Below are positions 1-8,983 of a stretch of 64,000 nucleotides of DNA, in pieces. This DNA comes from Rubrivivax sp. GTDB taxonomy: Bacteria > Pseudomonadota > Gammaproteobacteria > Burkholderiales > Burkholderiaceae_C. The stretch lies in NCBI GenBank assembly GCA_016719535.1, contig JADJYX010000017.1:1-64000 (forward strand), given 5' to 3'. Positions within the stretch are counted from its first letter, which is position 1. Each line of letters starts with the position of its first letter. The notes beneath the pieces were generated by a model. The model was not told the origin of the DNA, ran no database searches, and saw nothing but the letters and a program-made list of their open reading frames with translations. Made by a program: the position numbers and the translations under genes.

Positions 1-345
1 ATCTTTACCTTCTACCACGCCGTCACGCCGGAACAGTTCGCCGTGAACGTGTCGATCCAGGTGCTGGCCATGGTGATCGTGGGCGGCCTGGGCAGCGTGA
101 TCGGCTGCTACTTCGGCGTCGCGTTCATCTTGCTGCTGCCCGGCATCGTGGCCAACCTGATCTTCGCAGGCGCCCAGGCGATGGACTTGAAGATCGGCAT
201 CGAGTTGCTGGCCCACATCCCGAGCTTCCTCTACGGGATTCTGATCATCGGGTTTCTGCTGTTCGAACCTCTGGGTCTGGCCAAGATCTACACGAACCTG
301 CGCAACTACCTCATTTTCTGGCCGTTCGGCTACGCCCGCAAATAG
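1..345 (+). CDS. livM: Branched-chain amino acid-type ABC transporter permease, LivM-like (C-terminal part)
   Basis: This is the last 114 codons of an inner-membrane permease whose start lies left of the window. The visible part is strongly hydrophobic, with a glycine-rich stretch (VGGLGSVIG) typical of the C-terminal core of LivH/LivM permeases, and it ends with a basic tail (FGYARK). The family moves branched-chain amino acids or, in many Burkholderiales, aromatic and other carboxylic acids across the membrane with LivF/LivG ATPases. Four binding-protein genes and livF follow on the same strand, so it is almost certainly their permease. LivG and the second permease are not seen and are presumably upstream. 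The substrate cannot be read from the sequence. Confidence 0.85.
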   Translation: MFTFYHAVTPEQFAVNVSIQVLAMVIVGGLGSVIGCYFGVAFILLLPGIVANLIFAGAQAMDLKIGIELLAHIPSFLYGILIIGFLLFEPLGLAKIYTNLRNYLIFWPFGYARK

Positions 346-399
346 CCCGCCGAGCCTGCCCTGCCCCTTTCACTTCGACCCAATTCGAGGAGAGTTTTC

Positions 400-1640
400 A
401 TGTACCGCAAGCTTGAAACGCTGCTGGGCGCCGCAGCGCTGGCGCTGAGCATGCCGTCGGCGTTCGCCGCCGACCCAATCCGTTTCGCGCTGTGCTACGA
501 CCTGACGAAAGCCTATTCCCTGGCCACGCCGCAGTTCACCCAGGCCACACGCGACTACGCCGACTTGTTGAACCTGAAGGGCGGCATCGAAGGCCACCCG
601 ATCGAGATCATCGTCCAGGACACCGGCAACGAGCCCCAACGCGGTATCGAGTGTTATGAGCGCGTGAAGGACAAGGCCATCACCGTCGACTTCATCTCCA
701 CGCCGGTGGCGCGCGGCGTGCTGCCGCGCGCGATGAAGGATGGCAGAGTCATGATCCAGGGCTTCGCAGGCCGCAGCGACGCCATCGACGGCGAGGTCTA
801 CGACTGGATATTTCCGCTTGGGCCCACCTACTGGGGCCAGGCCGCCAACATGGTCAGCTACTTCAAGAAGCAGTCCGGCGGCAACCTGAAGGGCAAGAAA
901 ATCGCGTACCTGTACCTCGACTTCCCATCAGGGCAGGAACCGGTCCCGGTGATGCAGGAGTTGCAGAAGCAGGAGGGCTTCGAGCTTCAGTTGTTCCCGT
1001 ACCCGCTGCCAGGCAACGACCAATCGGGGGCATGGTCACAGATGCGCCGCTTCCAGCCCGACATGATCATGCACTGGGCCTTCGGCGGCATGCACGTGGT
1101 GGCCGCCAAGGAAGCCAAGCGCAACGGCATCCCTGTCGACAGGATCATTTCGTTCAACTGGCTCAACGAGGTCGATATCAACAACATCGGGCTTGATGCA
1201 GCCAAGGGAATCCGTCGATCAGCGGTCGTGAAGAGCGGCGCCGACCACCCGTTGATCAAGGACATCATCAGCAACTTGTACGACAAAGGCAAGGGCAACG
1301 GCGACCGCAAGTTCCTCTCCGACATCTACTACAACACCGGGTTGTCGATGTACGCCCCGGTGTTCGAAGCCGCCCCGCCTGGCGATCAGGAGCGATAAGG
1401 CGCCATTGACCCCGAGAAGATGCGCAAGGGCTTGAGGAGTCTCAGGAACTACGACGCCAATGGATTGATTCCGCCGTTGACGGTGACGGCGAAGGACCAT
1501 GGCGGCGGCGGCAAAACCCGCATCGAGATGTGGACGGCGCGAAGTGGGTGCCGCAGTCCGAATGGTTCTCCGACTACGACGATCTGGTTTGGGCCACCGT
1601 CAAGAAGCACTCCGGCGAATTTGCAAATGCGGGGAAGTGA
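400..1640 (+). pseudogene. ABC transporter substrate-binding protein, copy 1 of 4, frameshifted
   Basis: This is a periplasmic type I binding protein (LivK/Peripla_BP_6 family) with a signal peptide ending near AFAA and the same sequence blocks as the three genes that follow. Comparison with copies 2-4 shows three single-base frame changes: an extra C in the C run at 1373-1376, a missing C in the run at 1410-1413, and a missing G near 1531-1533. After these the reading frame ends at the stop at 1638-1640, exactly where a full-length protein of about 413 residues should end. As written it stops early at 1396-1398. All three changes lie in short homopolymers, so sequencing error is as likely as decay. 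The start has an upstream GAGGAG ribosome site. Confidence 0.8.
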
Positions 1641-1647
1641 CGCGGTC

Positions 1648-1677
1648 GACTCCCGGCCGCCACGGCAGCCGGGAGTC
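1648..1677 (+). other. Intergenic hairpin after binding-protein copy 1
   Basis: A perfect 10-bp inverted repeat (GACTCCCGGC / GCCGGGAGTC) surrounds a 10-nt loop just after the stop of copy 1. There is no T-run behind it, so it is not a classical terminator. It could protect the upstream mRNA 3' end or lower read-through. The remaining bases to the next gene show nothing else recognisable. Confidence 0.55.
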
Positions 1678-1836
1678 CAATCTCGGCAAGCATGTCCCAC
1701 GCATTGAGTCCCTAGCCAAGACTGCGAAATGCCCGTGCAAACAATCCATCTTCCAACGCTTCGGCAATGCCGGCAATTGAAACGGGCCGCAGTGCCCGCC
1801 GTTTCCGAATCTACGATCCTTCGAAGGAGTGCAACC

Positions 1837-3081
1837 ATGTATCGAAAACTCAAGATGATGCTGGGCGCAGCAATGCTGCTGCTGGCGTCGCAGACCGCGC
1901 TGGCGGCTGACCCGATTCGCTTCGCGCTGTGCTACGACCTGACCAAGGCCTACACCTTCATCACGCCGCAGGTCGTGCAGGCGGCGCGTGACTATGCCGC
2001 GTTGCTCAACCTGAAAGGTGGCATCGAAGGCAACCCGATCGAGCTCATCGTCCAGGACCACGGCAACGAGCCGCAGCGCGGGATCGAGTGCTACGAGAAG
2101 GTGAAGGACCAGGCGCTGACCGTCGATTTGCTGTCCACGCCGGTGTCGCGAGCCGTGCTGCCACGCGCGATGAAAGACGGCAAGGTGATGGTCCAGGCAC
2201 TCGTGGGCCGTGGCGATGCGGTGGATGGCGAGGTGTTCAAGTGGGTCTTCCCGCTCGGCCCGACCTACTGGGGCCAGGCCGCCAACATCGTCAGCCACTT
2301 CAAGAAGCAGTCCGGCGGCAACCTGAAGGGCAAGAAGATCGCGTTCCTGTACATCGACTACCCGTTCGGGCAAGAGCCGATTCCGGTGATGCAGGAACTG
2401 CAAAAGCGTGAGGGCTTCGAACTCCAGATGTTCCCGTATCCGCTGCCGGGTAGCGACCAGTCGTCTGCCTGGTCGCAGATGCGCCGTTTCCAGCCCGACC
2501 TGATCGTGCACTGGGCGTTCTCGGCCATGCACGTGGTCGCGTCGAAGGAGGCCAAGCGCAACGGCATATCGCTGGACAAGATGGTCACCGTGAACTGGTT
2601 CAACGAAACAGACCTGAACAATATCGGTAACGATGTCGCCAAGGGCATCCGCCGGTCAACCACGGTAGCCAGCGGCGTCGACAACCCCATCATGAAAGAC
2701 ATCATTCGCGAGCTGTACGACAAGGGCAAGGGCAACGGCGATCGCAAGTTCCTCTCCGACATCTACTACTCCACGGGGCTGGCCATCTACGCGCCCATCT
2801 TCGAGGCCGCCCGACTGGCGGTGAAGAGCGACAAGACCCCGCTGACCGCGGAGAAGATGCGCAAGGGTCTGGAGAGCCTGCGCGGCTTTGACGCCAGCGG
2901 CCTGTTGCCGGCGCTCACGGTCAGCGCCAAGGACCACGGCGGGGGCGGCAAGTCGCGGATCGAACTGTGGGACGGCTCGAAGTGGATCCCGCAGGGGGAC
3001 TGGATCGCCGACTACAACGACCTGATCTGGAGCACGGTGAAGCAGCACTCGGCGGAATTCGCCAAGTCCACGGGGCAGTGA
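1837..3081 (+). CDS. ABC transporter substrate-binding protein, copy 2
   Basis: This 414-residue exported binding protein starts at the ATG at 1837, supported by GAAGGAG a few bases upstream; an in-frame extension to 1729 lacks such support and would bury the signal peptide. The signal peptide ends near ALAA and the mature part begins DPIRFALCYDLTK, a block shared by all four copies. The family is type I periplasmic binding proteins, which deliver ligand to LivHMGF-type transporters. It is intact, unlike copy 1, and its C-terminal blocks (KDHGGGGKSRIELWDGSKW) provided the reference for locating the frame changes there. The ligand is unknown; the nearby CoA-ligase and beta-oxidation-like genes suggest a carboxylic or aromatic acid, which is inference. 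Confidence 0.88.
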   Translation: MYRKLKMMLGAAMLLLASQTALAADPIRFALCYDLTKAYTFITPQVVQAARDYAALLNLKGGIEGNPIELIVQDHGNEPQRGIECYEKVKDQALTVDLLSTPVSRAVLPRAMKDGKVMVQALVGRGDAVDGEVFKWVFPLGPTYWGQAANIVSHFKKQSGGNLKGKKIAFLYIDYPFGQEPIPVMQELQKREGFELQMFPYPLPGSDQSSAWSQMRRFQPDLIVHWAFSAMHVVASKEAKRNGISLDKMVTVNWFNETDLNNIGNDVAKGIRRSTTVASGVDNPIMKDIIRELYDKGKGNGDRKFLSDIYYSTGLAIYAPIFEAARLAVKSDKTPLTAEKMRKGLESLRGFDASGLLPALTVSAKDHGGGGKSRIELWDGSKWIPQGDWIADYNDLIWSTVKQHSAEFAKSTGQ

Positions 3082-3091
3082 TAGCCCTCGC

Positions 3092-3120
3092 CCCCACACC
3101 GGCCTGCGGCCGGTGTGGGG
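3092..3120 (+). other. Strong intergenic hairpin between binding-protein copies 2 and 3
   Basis: A perfect 13-bp stem (CCCCACACCGGCC / GGCCGGTGTGGGG) with a TGC loop begins about ten bases after the stop of copy 2. No T-run follows and copy 3 starts 25 bases downstream, so transcription probably continues. Such stems commonly stabilise the upstream mRNA segment or attenuate downstream expression, which would fit a need for more binding protein than membrane subunits. Confidence 0.65.
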
Positions 3121-3144
3121 CACAACCGAACAGGAGAATCTCAC

Positions 3145-4389
3145 ATGCGATCCACTCTGAAGCGAGTGCTGGTGGCAGCCGCCTTGCTGGTCGCGACCCA
3201 GGTCACGCTGGCCGCGGATCCGGTCAAGTTCGGTTTGTGCTACGACCTGACGAAGATCTATGTCGCCGCCGTCCCACAATTGGCACAGGCCGTCAAGGAC
3301 TACGCCGACCTGCTCAACGCGCGCGGTGGCCTCGAAGGACACCCGATCGAAGTCACGGTTCAGGACCATGGTAACGAACCGCAACGTGGAATCGACTGCT
3401 ACGAGCGTCTGAAGCGTGAAGGGACGATGGTCTTCGATTTCTTCTCGACGCCGGTCTCCCGCGCCGTGCTGCCGCGCATCATGCAGGACGGGAACATCCT
3501 GGTGCAACCCCTGGTGGGCCGGGGTGACGCCGTCGACGGCGAAGTCTTCAAGCAGGTGTTTCCGTTGGCTCCGACCTACTGGGGCCAAGCGGCAAACATC
3601 ATCAGCTACTTCAAGAAGCAAGGCGGGGGCAGCCTCAAAGGCAAGAAGGTGGCATTCCTGTACCTCGACACGCCCTTCGGCCGCGAGCCAATGCCGGTGT
3701 TCGAGGCTCTGAAGCGGCTCGAGAGCTACGAATTCCAGTCCTTTCCGTTTCCGGTGCCGGGCAATGACCAGAGCGCGGCGTTCACGCAGATTCGGCGCTT
3801 CCAGCCCGACTGGGTGATCCTGTGGTCCTTCTCGCCGCTGAATCCAATCACCTTCCGCGAGATGCAGCGCAACGGCATTCCGATCGACAAACTGGTCACC
3901 GTGAACTGGATCAACGAGGTCGACATCAACAACTTTGGTGCCGCCGCTGCAAAGGGACTCAAACGCTCGACTGTCGTCGTCGGCGGAGCTGAGCATCCTT
4001 TGGTGAAGGACATCCTGCGCGAGCTCTATGACAAGGGCAAGGGCAATGGCGACCGGAAACTCGTCGCCGATTCCTACTACAACACGGGTCTGGCCGTGTA
4101 CTCGTCTGTCTTCGAAGGCGTGCGCATCGCCATCAAGACACAGGGCTGGCCACTGACGCCGGAGAAGATCCGGCAGGGCATGTATGGCATCAAGAACTTC
4201 GATGCAAGGGGCTTCATGGCCCCGATCACCGTCACGCCCAAGGACCACGGCGGTGGCGGCAAGACCCGCATCGACATGTGGGACGGCAGCAAGTGGGTCG
4301 CCCAGACCGACTGGTTCGCCGACTACACGGGCCTGGTCAACACGCTCGTCAAGGCCAATTCGGCCGATTACGCCAAGGCAGCGAAGTAG
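3145..4389 (+). CDS. ABC transporter substrate-binding protein, copy 3
   Basis: This is a 414-residue paralogue of the neighbouring binding proteins, with a signal peptide ending TLAA and mature start DPVKFGLCYDLTK. The ATG at 3145 has AGGAGA upstream and is preferred over an upstream in-frame ATG at 3115, which lies inside the preceding hairpin. It carries the same central (PTYWGQAANI) and C-terminal blocks as its neighbours, but differs in the ligand-facing middle part, for example LWSFSPLNPITFREMQ where copies 1 and 2 have a HWAF...MHVV type segment. That pattern suggests duplicated genes diverging in ligand preference. It probably feeds the shared LivM/LivF transporter. Confidence 0.88.
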   Translation: MRSTLKRVLVAAALLVATQVTLAADPVKFGLCYDLTKIYVAAVPQLAQAVKDYADLLNARGGLEGHPIEVTVQDHGNEPQRGIDCYERLKREGTMVFDFFSTPVSRAVLPRIMQDGNILVQPLVGRGDAVDGEVFKQVFPLAPTYWGQAANIISYFKKQGGGSLKGKKVAFLYLDTPFGREPMPVFEALKRLESYEFQSFPFPVPGNDQSAAFTQIRRFQPDWVILWSFSPLNPITFREMQRNGIPIDKLVTVNWINEVDINNFGAAAAKGLKRSTVVVGGAEHPLVKDILRELYDKGKGNGDRKLVADSYYNTGLAVYSSVFEGVRIAIKTQGWPLTPEKIRQGMYGIKNFDARGFMAPITVTPKDHGGGGKTRIDMWDGSKWVAQTDWFADYTGLVNTLVKANSADYAKAAK

Positions 4390-4420
4390 GTTCGCGGCTT
4401 GACGCCCAAGGAGTAGATTC

Positions 4421-5671
4421 ATGCCTCACATCTTTCGCGCAGCCCTGTCCGCCCTTGTCATGTCGGTAGCGTGTCAAGCGGCGATGGCTTCGGAGCCGAT
4501 TCGCTTCGGCCTCTGCTACGACCTGACGAAGTCATACCACTTCATCACGCCTCAGGTGGCGCAGGCGGCACGCGACTACGCCGCCCTGATCAATGGCAAG
4601 GGCGGTCTGGGCGGCAACAAGATCGAAATAACGGTGCAGGACCATGGCAACGAACCGCAGCGCGGCATCGAATGCTATGAGCGCCTGAAGCGTGACGGCG
4701 TGATGGTTTTCGACTTCATGTCCACCCCGGTTGCGCGTGCCGTTCTGCCCCGCGTCATGCAGGATGGCAATCTCATGATCCAGGCTTTCCATGGCCGCGC
4801 CGATGCCGTCGATGGCGAGGTCTTCAAGCCGGTGTTCCCCTTGGGCCCGACCTATTGGGGCCAGGCGGCAAACATGGTGAGCTACATCAAGCGCCAGGCT
4901 GGTGCCGACTTCAAGAAAACAAAGATTGCCTATCTCTACATCGACTACCCTCTCGGGCAAGAGCCGATTCCCGTCCTGCAGGAACTGCAAAAGCGTGAAG
5001 GCTTCGCGCTGGCGATGTTTCCCTACCCGCTGCCCGGCAATGACATGAGCTCGGCGATAAGCCAGTTGCGCCGCTACCAGCCGGACTGGATCGTTCACTG
5101 GGGCATCGGACCGATGAACGTTGTCGCCGCCAAGGAACTCAAGCGCAACGGCATACCGCTGGAGAAGTTCATCACCGTGAACTGGATCAACGAGGTTGAC
5201 ATCAACAACATCGGGCCCGAGGCGGCCAAGGGTCTGAAGCGCTCTTCGGTGGTCATCGGTGGCGGGACAGACCATCCCTTGTTGCGCGATATCACGCGCG
5301 AACTGTACGACAAGGGCAAGGGCAGCGGCGACCGCAAGTTTCTCTCGGACTCGTACTACTACCTCGGACTGGCGATGTACTCGACGCTGTTCGAAGGGGT
5401 GCGACTGGCCACCAAGGATCAGCCCGCGCCGCTCACTGCCGAGAAGATTCGCAAGGGCATGGAGAGCGTGAGCAGTTATGACGCCAACGGCCTGATGGCA
5501 CCGCTGACGCTCACCGCCAAGGACCACGGCGGCGGCGGCAAGACCCGCATCGACATGTGGGACGGCAGCAAGTGGGTTCCCCAAACCGACTGGTTCGCCG
5601 ACTACACGGATCTGGTCTGGAGCACGGTGAAGCAACACTCCGCCGAGTTCGCCAAATCTGGAAAAAATTGA
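4421..5671 (+). CDS. ABC transporter substrate-binding protein, copy 4
   Basis: This is the fourth tandem type I periplasmic binding protein, 416 residues, with a signal peptide ending AMAS and the shared block FGLCYDLTKSY. AAGGAG precedes the ATG at 4421. The gene starts 31 bases after copy 3 ends and stops 2 bases before the livF start, so it is translationally close to the ATPase gene. It resembles copy 3 in the DGVMVFDFMSTPVARAVLPR segment and copies 1 and 2 in the HWGIGPMNVVAAKE segment. Its role is ligand capture for the LivM/LivF transporter; the ligand is not known. Confidence 0.88.
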   Translation: MPHIFRAALSALVMSVACQAAMASEPIRFGLCYDLTKSYHFITPQVAQAARDYAALINGKGGLGGNKIEITVQDHGNEPQRGIECYERLKRDGVMVFDFMSTPVARAVLPRVMQDGNLMIQAFHGRADAVDGEVFKPVFPLGPTYWGQAANMVSYIKRQAGADFKKTKIAYLYIDYPLGQEPIPVLQELQKREGFALAMFPYPLPGNDMSSAISQLRRYQPDWIVHWGIGPMNVVAAKELKRNGIPLEKFITVNWINEVDINNIGPEAAKGLKRSSVVIGGGTDHPLLRDITRELYDKGKGSGDRKFLSDSYYYLGLAMYSTLFEGVRLATKDQPAPLTAEKIRKGMESVSSYDANGLMAPLTLTAKDHGGGGKTRIDMWDGSKWVPQTDWFADYTDLVWSTVKQHSAEFAKSGKN

Positions 5672-5673
5672 TC

Positions 5674-6465
5674 GTGAACGCCCTCATCCTGAATAACATC
5701 GAGGTCATCTACGACCACGTCTTCCTTGCCATCAAGGGCGTTTCCATCGAGGTGCCGCAGGGCGGCATGGTCGCCCTGCTGGGCGCCAACGGCGCCGGCA
5801 AGAGCACCACGCTGAAGGCGGTGAGCGGGCTGCTCAAGTCGGAGCGTGGCCAGATCACGCGCGGCGACGTGAAGTTCCTGGGCCAGGACATCGCCAAGCT
5901 GGCACCGCAGGACCGGGTCAAGATGGGCATCGCCCAGGTGCTCGAAGGCCGTCGTGTCTTCGAGCACCTGACGGCCGACGAGAACCTCATCGCGGCTTCT
6001 GCCGTGCATGGCGGCAAGGCCGACATGGAACGCAACCGCGACCGGGTGTACTCGTACTTCCCTCGCCTGCACCAGCGCCGCACCGCCAAGTCGGGCTACC
6101 TGTCCGGGGGCGAGCAACAGATGCTCGCCATCGCCAGGGCCCTAATGACGCAGCCCAAGCTGCTCATGCTCGACGAGCCCAGCCTCGGCCTCGCGCCGGT
6201 GATCGTGGCAGAGATCTTCGAGATCATCCGGCGCATCAACCGCGATGAAGGCATGTCGATCCTGCTGGTCGAGCAGAACGCCATCGCCGCGCTGGACGTC
6301 GTGTCGCACGGCTACCTGATCGAGAACGGCCGCGTCGTCATGCACGAGAAGGCCGAGGTCATGAAGAACAACCCGGACATCCGCGAGGCCTACCTCGGCG
6401 GCGCCGAGGGGCGCGATTTCAAGGAGATCAAGCACTACCGGCGCCGCAAGCGCTGGCTGACCTGA
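5674..6465 (+). CDS. livF: ABC transporter ATP-binding protein LivF
   Basis: This 263-residue cytoplasmic ATPase of the branched-chain-type ABC transporter shows Walker A GANGAGKST, signature LSGGEQQ, Walker B LLMLDEPS and the LivF-typical LVEQN segment. The chosen start is the GTG at 5674, giving the usual LivF N-terminus (NALILNNIEVIY); a TTG two codons upstream is possible. It follows binding-protein copy 4 with a 2-base gap. The basic C-terminal tail (HYRRRKRWLT) is seen in LivF proteins of aromatic-acid transporters of this group. LivG is not in the window. Confidence 0.93.
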   Translation: MNALILNNIEVIYDHVFLAIKGVSIEVPQGGMVALLGANGAGKSTTLKAVSGLLKSERGQITRGDVKFLGQDIAKLAPQDRVKMGIAQVLEGRRVFEHLTADENLIAASAVHGGKADMERNRDRVYSYFPRLHQRRTAKSGYLSGGEQQMLAIARALMTQPKLLMLDEPSLGLAPVIVAEIFEIIRRINRDEGMSILLVEQNAIAALDVVSHGYLIENGRVVMHEKAEVMKNNPDIREAYLGGAEGRDFKEIKHYRRRKRWLT

Positions 6466-6485
6466 TCCTGCCGGCGGCAGTTGCC

Positions 6486-7403
6486 GTGTCCGACCGCACG
6501 ATCGAGAAGCTGCTCGAGCGGCTGCGGCGACTGCCGCCGCAGACCTCGCTCACCCTCGCCCAGTTGCGCGCGCAGTATGAGCGCGCCCAGGTCGTCTTCC
6601 CTTTGACGGGCGAGGTCACGCTGCAAGTGCTCGACACCGGCCCTGTGCGCGGTGAATGGCTGCTGCCCGCAGGCGCCGGCGATGCCGTCGTGCTGTACCT
6701 GCATGGCGGCGGCTACGTCATCGGCTCGCCGCGCTCGCACCGCCACCTTGCGGCCGACATCGCGCTGGCCGCCGGCGCCCGGACGTTCACGCTCGACTAC
6801 CGGCTGGCACCCGAGCACCCTTTCCCTGCCGCGCTGGACGACGCCGTCGCCGCCTACCGTTGGCTGATTGCGTCGCAGCGGGCCAAGCCCGGCCGCATCG
6901 TCCTGGCCGGCGACTCGGCCGGCGGCGGGCTGGTGCTGGCGACGCTGGTTGCGCTGCGCGATGCCGGCCTGCCGCTGCCGGCCGCCGGCGTGTGCATCTC
7001 GCCCTGGACCGACCTCAGCTGCAGCCTGCCCGCGTGCGATCCGCAGCGGCCCAGCCACGACCCGCTGATCGACCACGCCGTGCTGCGTGCCATGGCCAAT
7101 GCGTACATGGGCCGGCGCAGCCTGCGCGACCCGCGTGTGTCTCCGCTGTTCGCCGATCTGCGCGGCCTGCCTCCGCTGCTCGTGCAAGTGGCCGGCGGCG
7201 AGGCCTTGGTCGACGACGCGCGGCAACTGGCCATCGCCGCCAGCGAGGCCGGCGTGCACACCACGCTGGAAGTCTGGCCGCGCATGGTTCACGTCTGGCA
7301 CTGGTATGCGCGCATGCTCGACGAAGGCCAGCAGGCCATCGAACGCATCGCGGAGTTCATGCAAGGCGCACTGCGGCAGCGTGCGGCGGCTGATCGGGCC
7401 TGA
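6486..7403 (+). CDS. Alpha/beta hydrolase, HSL-type esterase
   Basis: This 305-residue protein of the hormone-sensitive lipase family (alpha/beta hydrolase fold-3) has the oxyanion motif HGGG at residues 73-76 and the nucleophile motif GDSAG at 142-146. A C-terminal Asp (ALVDDAR) and His (MVHVWHW) complete the triad. There is no signal peptide, so it acts in the cytoplasm, hydrolysing short acyl or aryl esters. The start is a GTG at 6486, 20 bases after livF, so it is probably cotranscribed with the transporter and may open an imported ester or lactone. It converges with operon A, whose last gene ends at 7422. Confidence 0.87.
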   Translation: MSDRTIEKLLERLRRLPPQTSLTLAQLRAQYERAQVVFPLTGEVTLQVLDTGPVRGEWLLPAGAGDAVVLYLHGGGYVIGSPRSHRHLAADIALAAGARTFTLDYRLAPEHPFPAALDDAVAAYRWLIASQRAKPGRIVLAGDSAGGGLVLATLVALRDAGLPLPAAGVCISPWTDLSCSLPACDPQRPSHDPLIDHAVLRAMANAYMGRRSLRDPRVSPLFADLRGLPPLLVQVAGGEALVDDARQLAIAASEAGVHTTLEVWPRMVHVWHWYARMLDEGQQAIERIAEFMQGALRQRAAADRA

Positions 7404-7421
7404 TCGCGGCTGCGCGCCGGC

Positions 7422-7814
7422 TCAGGCCGGCGTGAACACCGGCAATGGTGGCCCGCCCTCGCTCGCGCTGAACTTCAGCGTCACCGCCTGCCCGATGCGC
7501 ACTGCGTCGGCATCGGCGTCGACGATGTTGCTCATCATCGTCGGGCCTTCGGCGAGTGTCACGTAGGCGATGATGTAGGGCACCTCGGCGCGCCGCATGA
7601 CGCTGAAGCTGTAGATGGTGCCCTTGCCGCTGGCTTGCCGCCACTGCAGACGTTCGCTGCCGCAGAACGGGCAGGCGGCGCGCGGGTAGTGGTGGTGCTC
7701 GCCGCAGTCGTCGCACTGCTTGACCAGCAGGCGGCCTTCGCCGGCGGCGTCCCAGAAGGTCTTCGTTTCCGGGTAGACGGTGGGGGCGACGAGCTTGCGT
7801 TCCTTGATCAGCAT
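7422..7814 (-). CDS. DUF35/OB-fold zinc-ribbon partner of thiolase 1
   Basis: This 130-residue protein has a rubredoxin-like zinc ribbon (CDDCG ... CPFCGS, residues about 38-54) followed by an OB-fold (GKGTIYSFSVM). DUF35 proteins bind thiolase-fold enzymes and acyl-CoA ligands; in actinobacterial steroid side-chain degradation, a DUF35 domain (ChsH2) partners the aldolase Ltp2. Here the gene starts 2 bases after the stop of the thiolase gene at 7817-8983, the same pairing seen twice more in the window. It is the last gene of operon A. Confidence 0.85.
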   Translation of the reverse strand: MLIKERKLVAPTVYPETKTFWDAAGEGRLLVKQCDDCGEHHHYPRAACPFCGSERLQWRQASGKGTIYSFSVMRRAEVPYIIAYVTLAEGPTMMSNIVDADADAVRIGQAVTLKFSASEGGPPLPVFTPA

Positions 7815-7816
7815 AT

Positions 7817-8983
7817 TCACTCCCGCTCCATGATCAGTGTGCTGCTGCCGTGGCGCGTGCCCAGCGAGCCGCCGGTGCCGTGCGCCAGCGCCAGCCTGCA
7901 GTTGGGAACCTGCACCTTCGGGTGCGCCTCGGCGCGCAGCTGGCGCACCGCCTCGATCACCTTGGTCATGCCGCCTCGGTTGCCCGGGTGGTTGTTGCAC
8001 AGGCCGCCGCCGTCGGTGTTGAAGGGCAGCTTGCCGGAGCCGGAGATCAGGTTGCCGTCGGACACGAACCGGCCGCCCTCGCCCTTCTTGCAGAAGCCCA
8101 GGTCCTCCAGCGTCAGCAGCACGGTGATCGTGAAGCTGTCGTAGATCGACGCGTACTGGATGTCGGCGGGCTTCACGCCGGCCTCGGCGAATGCCGCCGC
8201 GCCGGTCCAGGCCGCGCCGGTCGTCAGCAGGTCGACCTTGCCGCCGATCTGCGCGCGCATGAACTCACCCGTGCCGATGACCTTGACCAGCGGACGCTTG
8301 AGCTGGCGCGCGATCTCCGGCCGCACCACGACGAGCGCGCCGCCGCCGTCGCTGATGACGCAGCAGTCCAGCCGGTGCAGCGGGTCGGCGATCATCGGCG
8401 AGCCGACCACGTCCTGCACCGTCACCACGTCGCGCACCATCGCGTGCGGGTTGTGCTGTGCGTGGTGCGACGCGGCCACGCGGATCCAGGCCAGCTGTTC
8501 ACTGGTGGTGCCGTGCTCGTGCATGTGGCGCATGGCGGCCATGGCATACATGTTGACGGTGGTCGGCGCGTAGGGCAGCTCGAACGGCACGTCGGGCGCG
8601 GGGCCGTAGTTGCGCGGCGCGGTGCCCGTGGCCATGCCCTCGGCCTTGGGCCGCCCGGCCAGCGTGATCAGGGCCACGTTGCAGCGGCCGGCGGCGATGG
8701 CCGCTGCGGCATGCGCGACGTGCACCACGTACGACGAGCCACCGGTCTCGGTGGTGTCGACGTGCCTGAGTGTCATGCCCATGTAGTCGACCATGCTCAA
8801 CGCACCCAGGCCCGGCGCGTCGCCGGCGCAGAAGTAGCCGTCGACGTCACGAATCGTCAGCCCGGCGTCGGCGAGCGCGCCGCGCGCGACCTCGGCATGC
8901 AGTTGCGCCACCGACTTGTCGTCGGCGCGCCGGATCGGGTGCTCGTAGGCTCCCGCGATGTAGGCCTTGCCCTTCAGGCTCAT
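7817..8983 (-). CDS. Thiolase-fold (SCP2/Ltp-like) acyl-CoA enzyme 1
   Basis: This 388-residue thiolase-superfamily protein starts at ATG 8983, overlapping the MaoC stop (ATGA). The position normally holding the acylated Cys reads TETGGSSYVV, without Cys, as in SCP2-type or Ltp aldolase-like proteins. A YDSFT motif and a C-terminal AHGTGG segment are conserved with the two other copies. Ltp2-like enzymes cleave a hydroxyacyl-CoA by retro-aldol reaction together with a DUF35 partner; that role is inferred from the missing Cys and the DUF35/MaoC neighbours. A beta-ketothiolase role is less likely. Confidence 0.82.
   Translation of the reverse strand: MSLKGKAYIAGAYEHPIRRADDKSVAQLHAEVARGALADAGLTIRDVDGYFCAGDAPGLGALSMVDYMGMTLRHVDTTETGGSSYVVHVAHAAAAIAAGRCNVALITLAGRPKAEGMATGTAPRNYGPAPDVPFELPYAPTTVNMYAMAAMRHMHEHGTTSEQLAWIRVAASHHAQHNPHAMVRDVVTVQDVVGSPMIADPLHRLDCCVISDGGGALVVVRPEIARQLKRPLVKVIGTGEFMRAQIGGKVDLLTTGAAWTGAAAFAEAGVKPADIQYASIYDSFTITVLLTLEDLGFCKKGEGGRFVSDGNLISGSGKLPFNTDGGGLCNNHPGNRGGMTKVIEAVRQLRAEAHPKVQVPNCRLALAHGTGGSLGTRHGSSTLIMERE

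Noticed and set aside
2656..4422. 588-codon open frame on the minus strand under binding-protein copies 2 and 3
   Set aside because: It is antisense to intact binding-protein genes with clear signal peptides and paralogues; its translation has no family-like blocks and reflects high GC at third positions.
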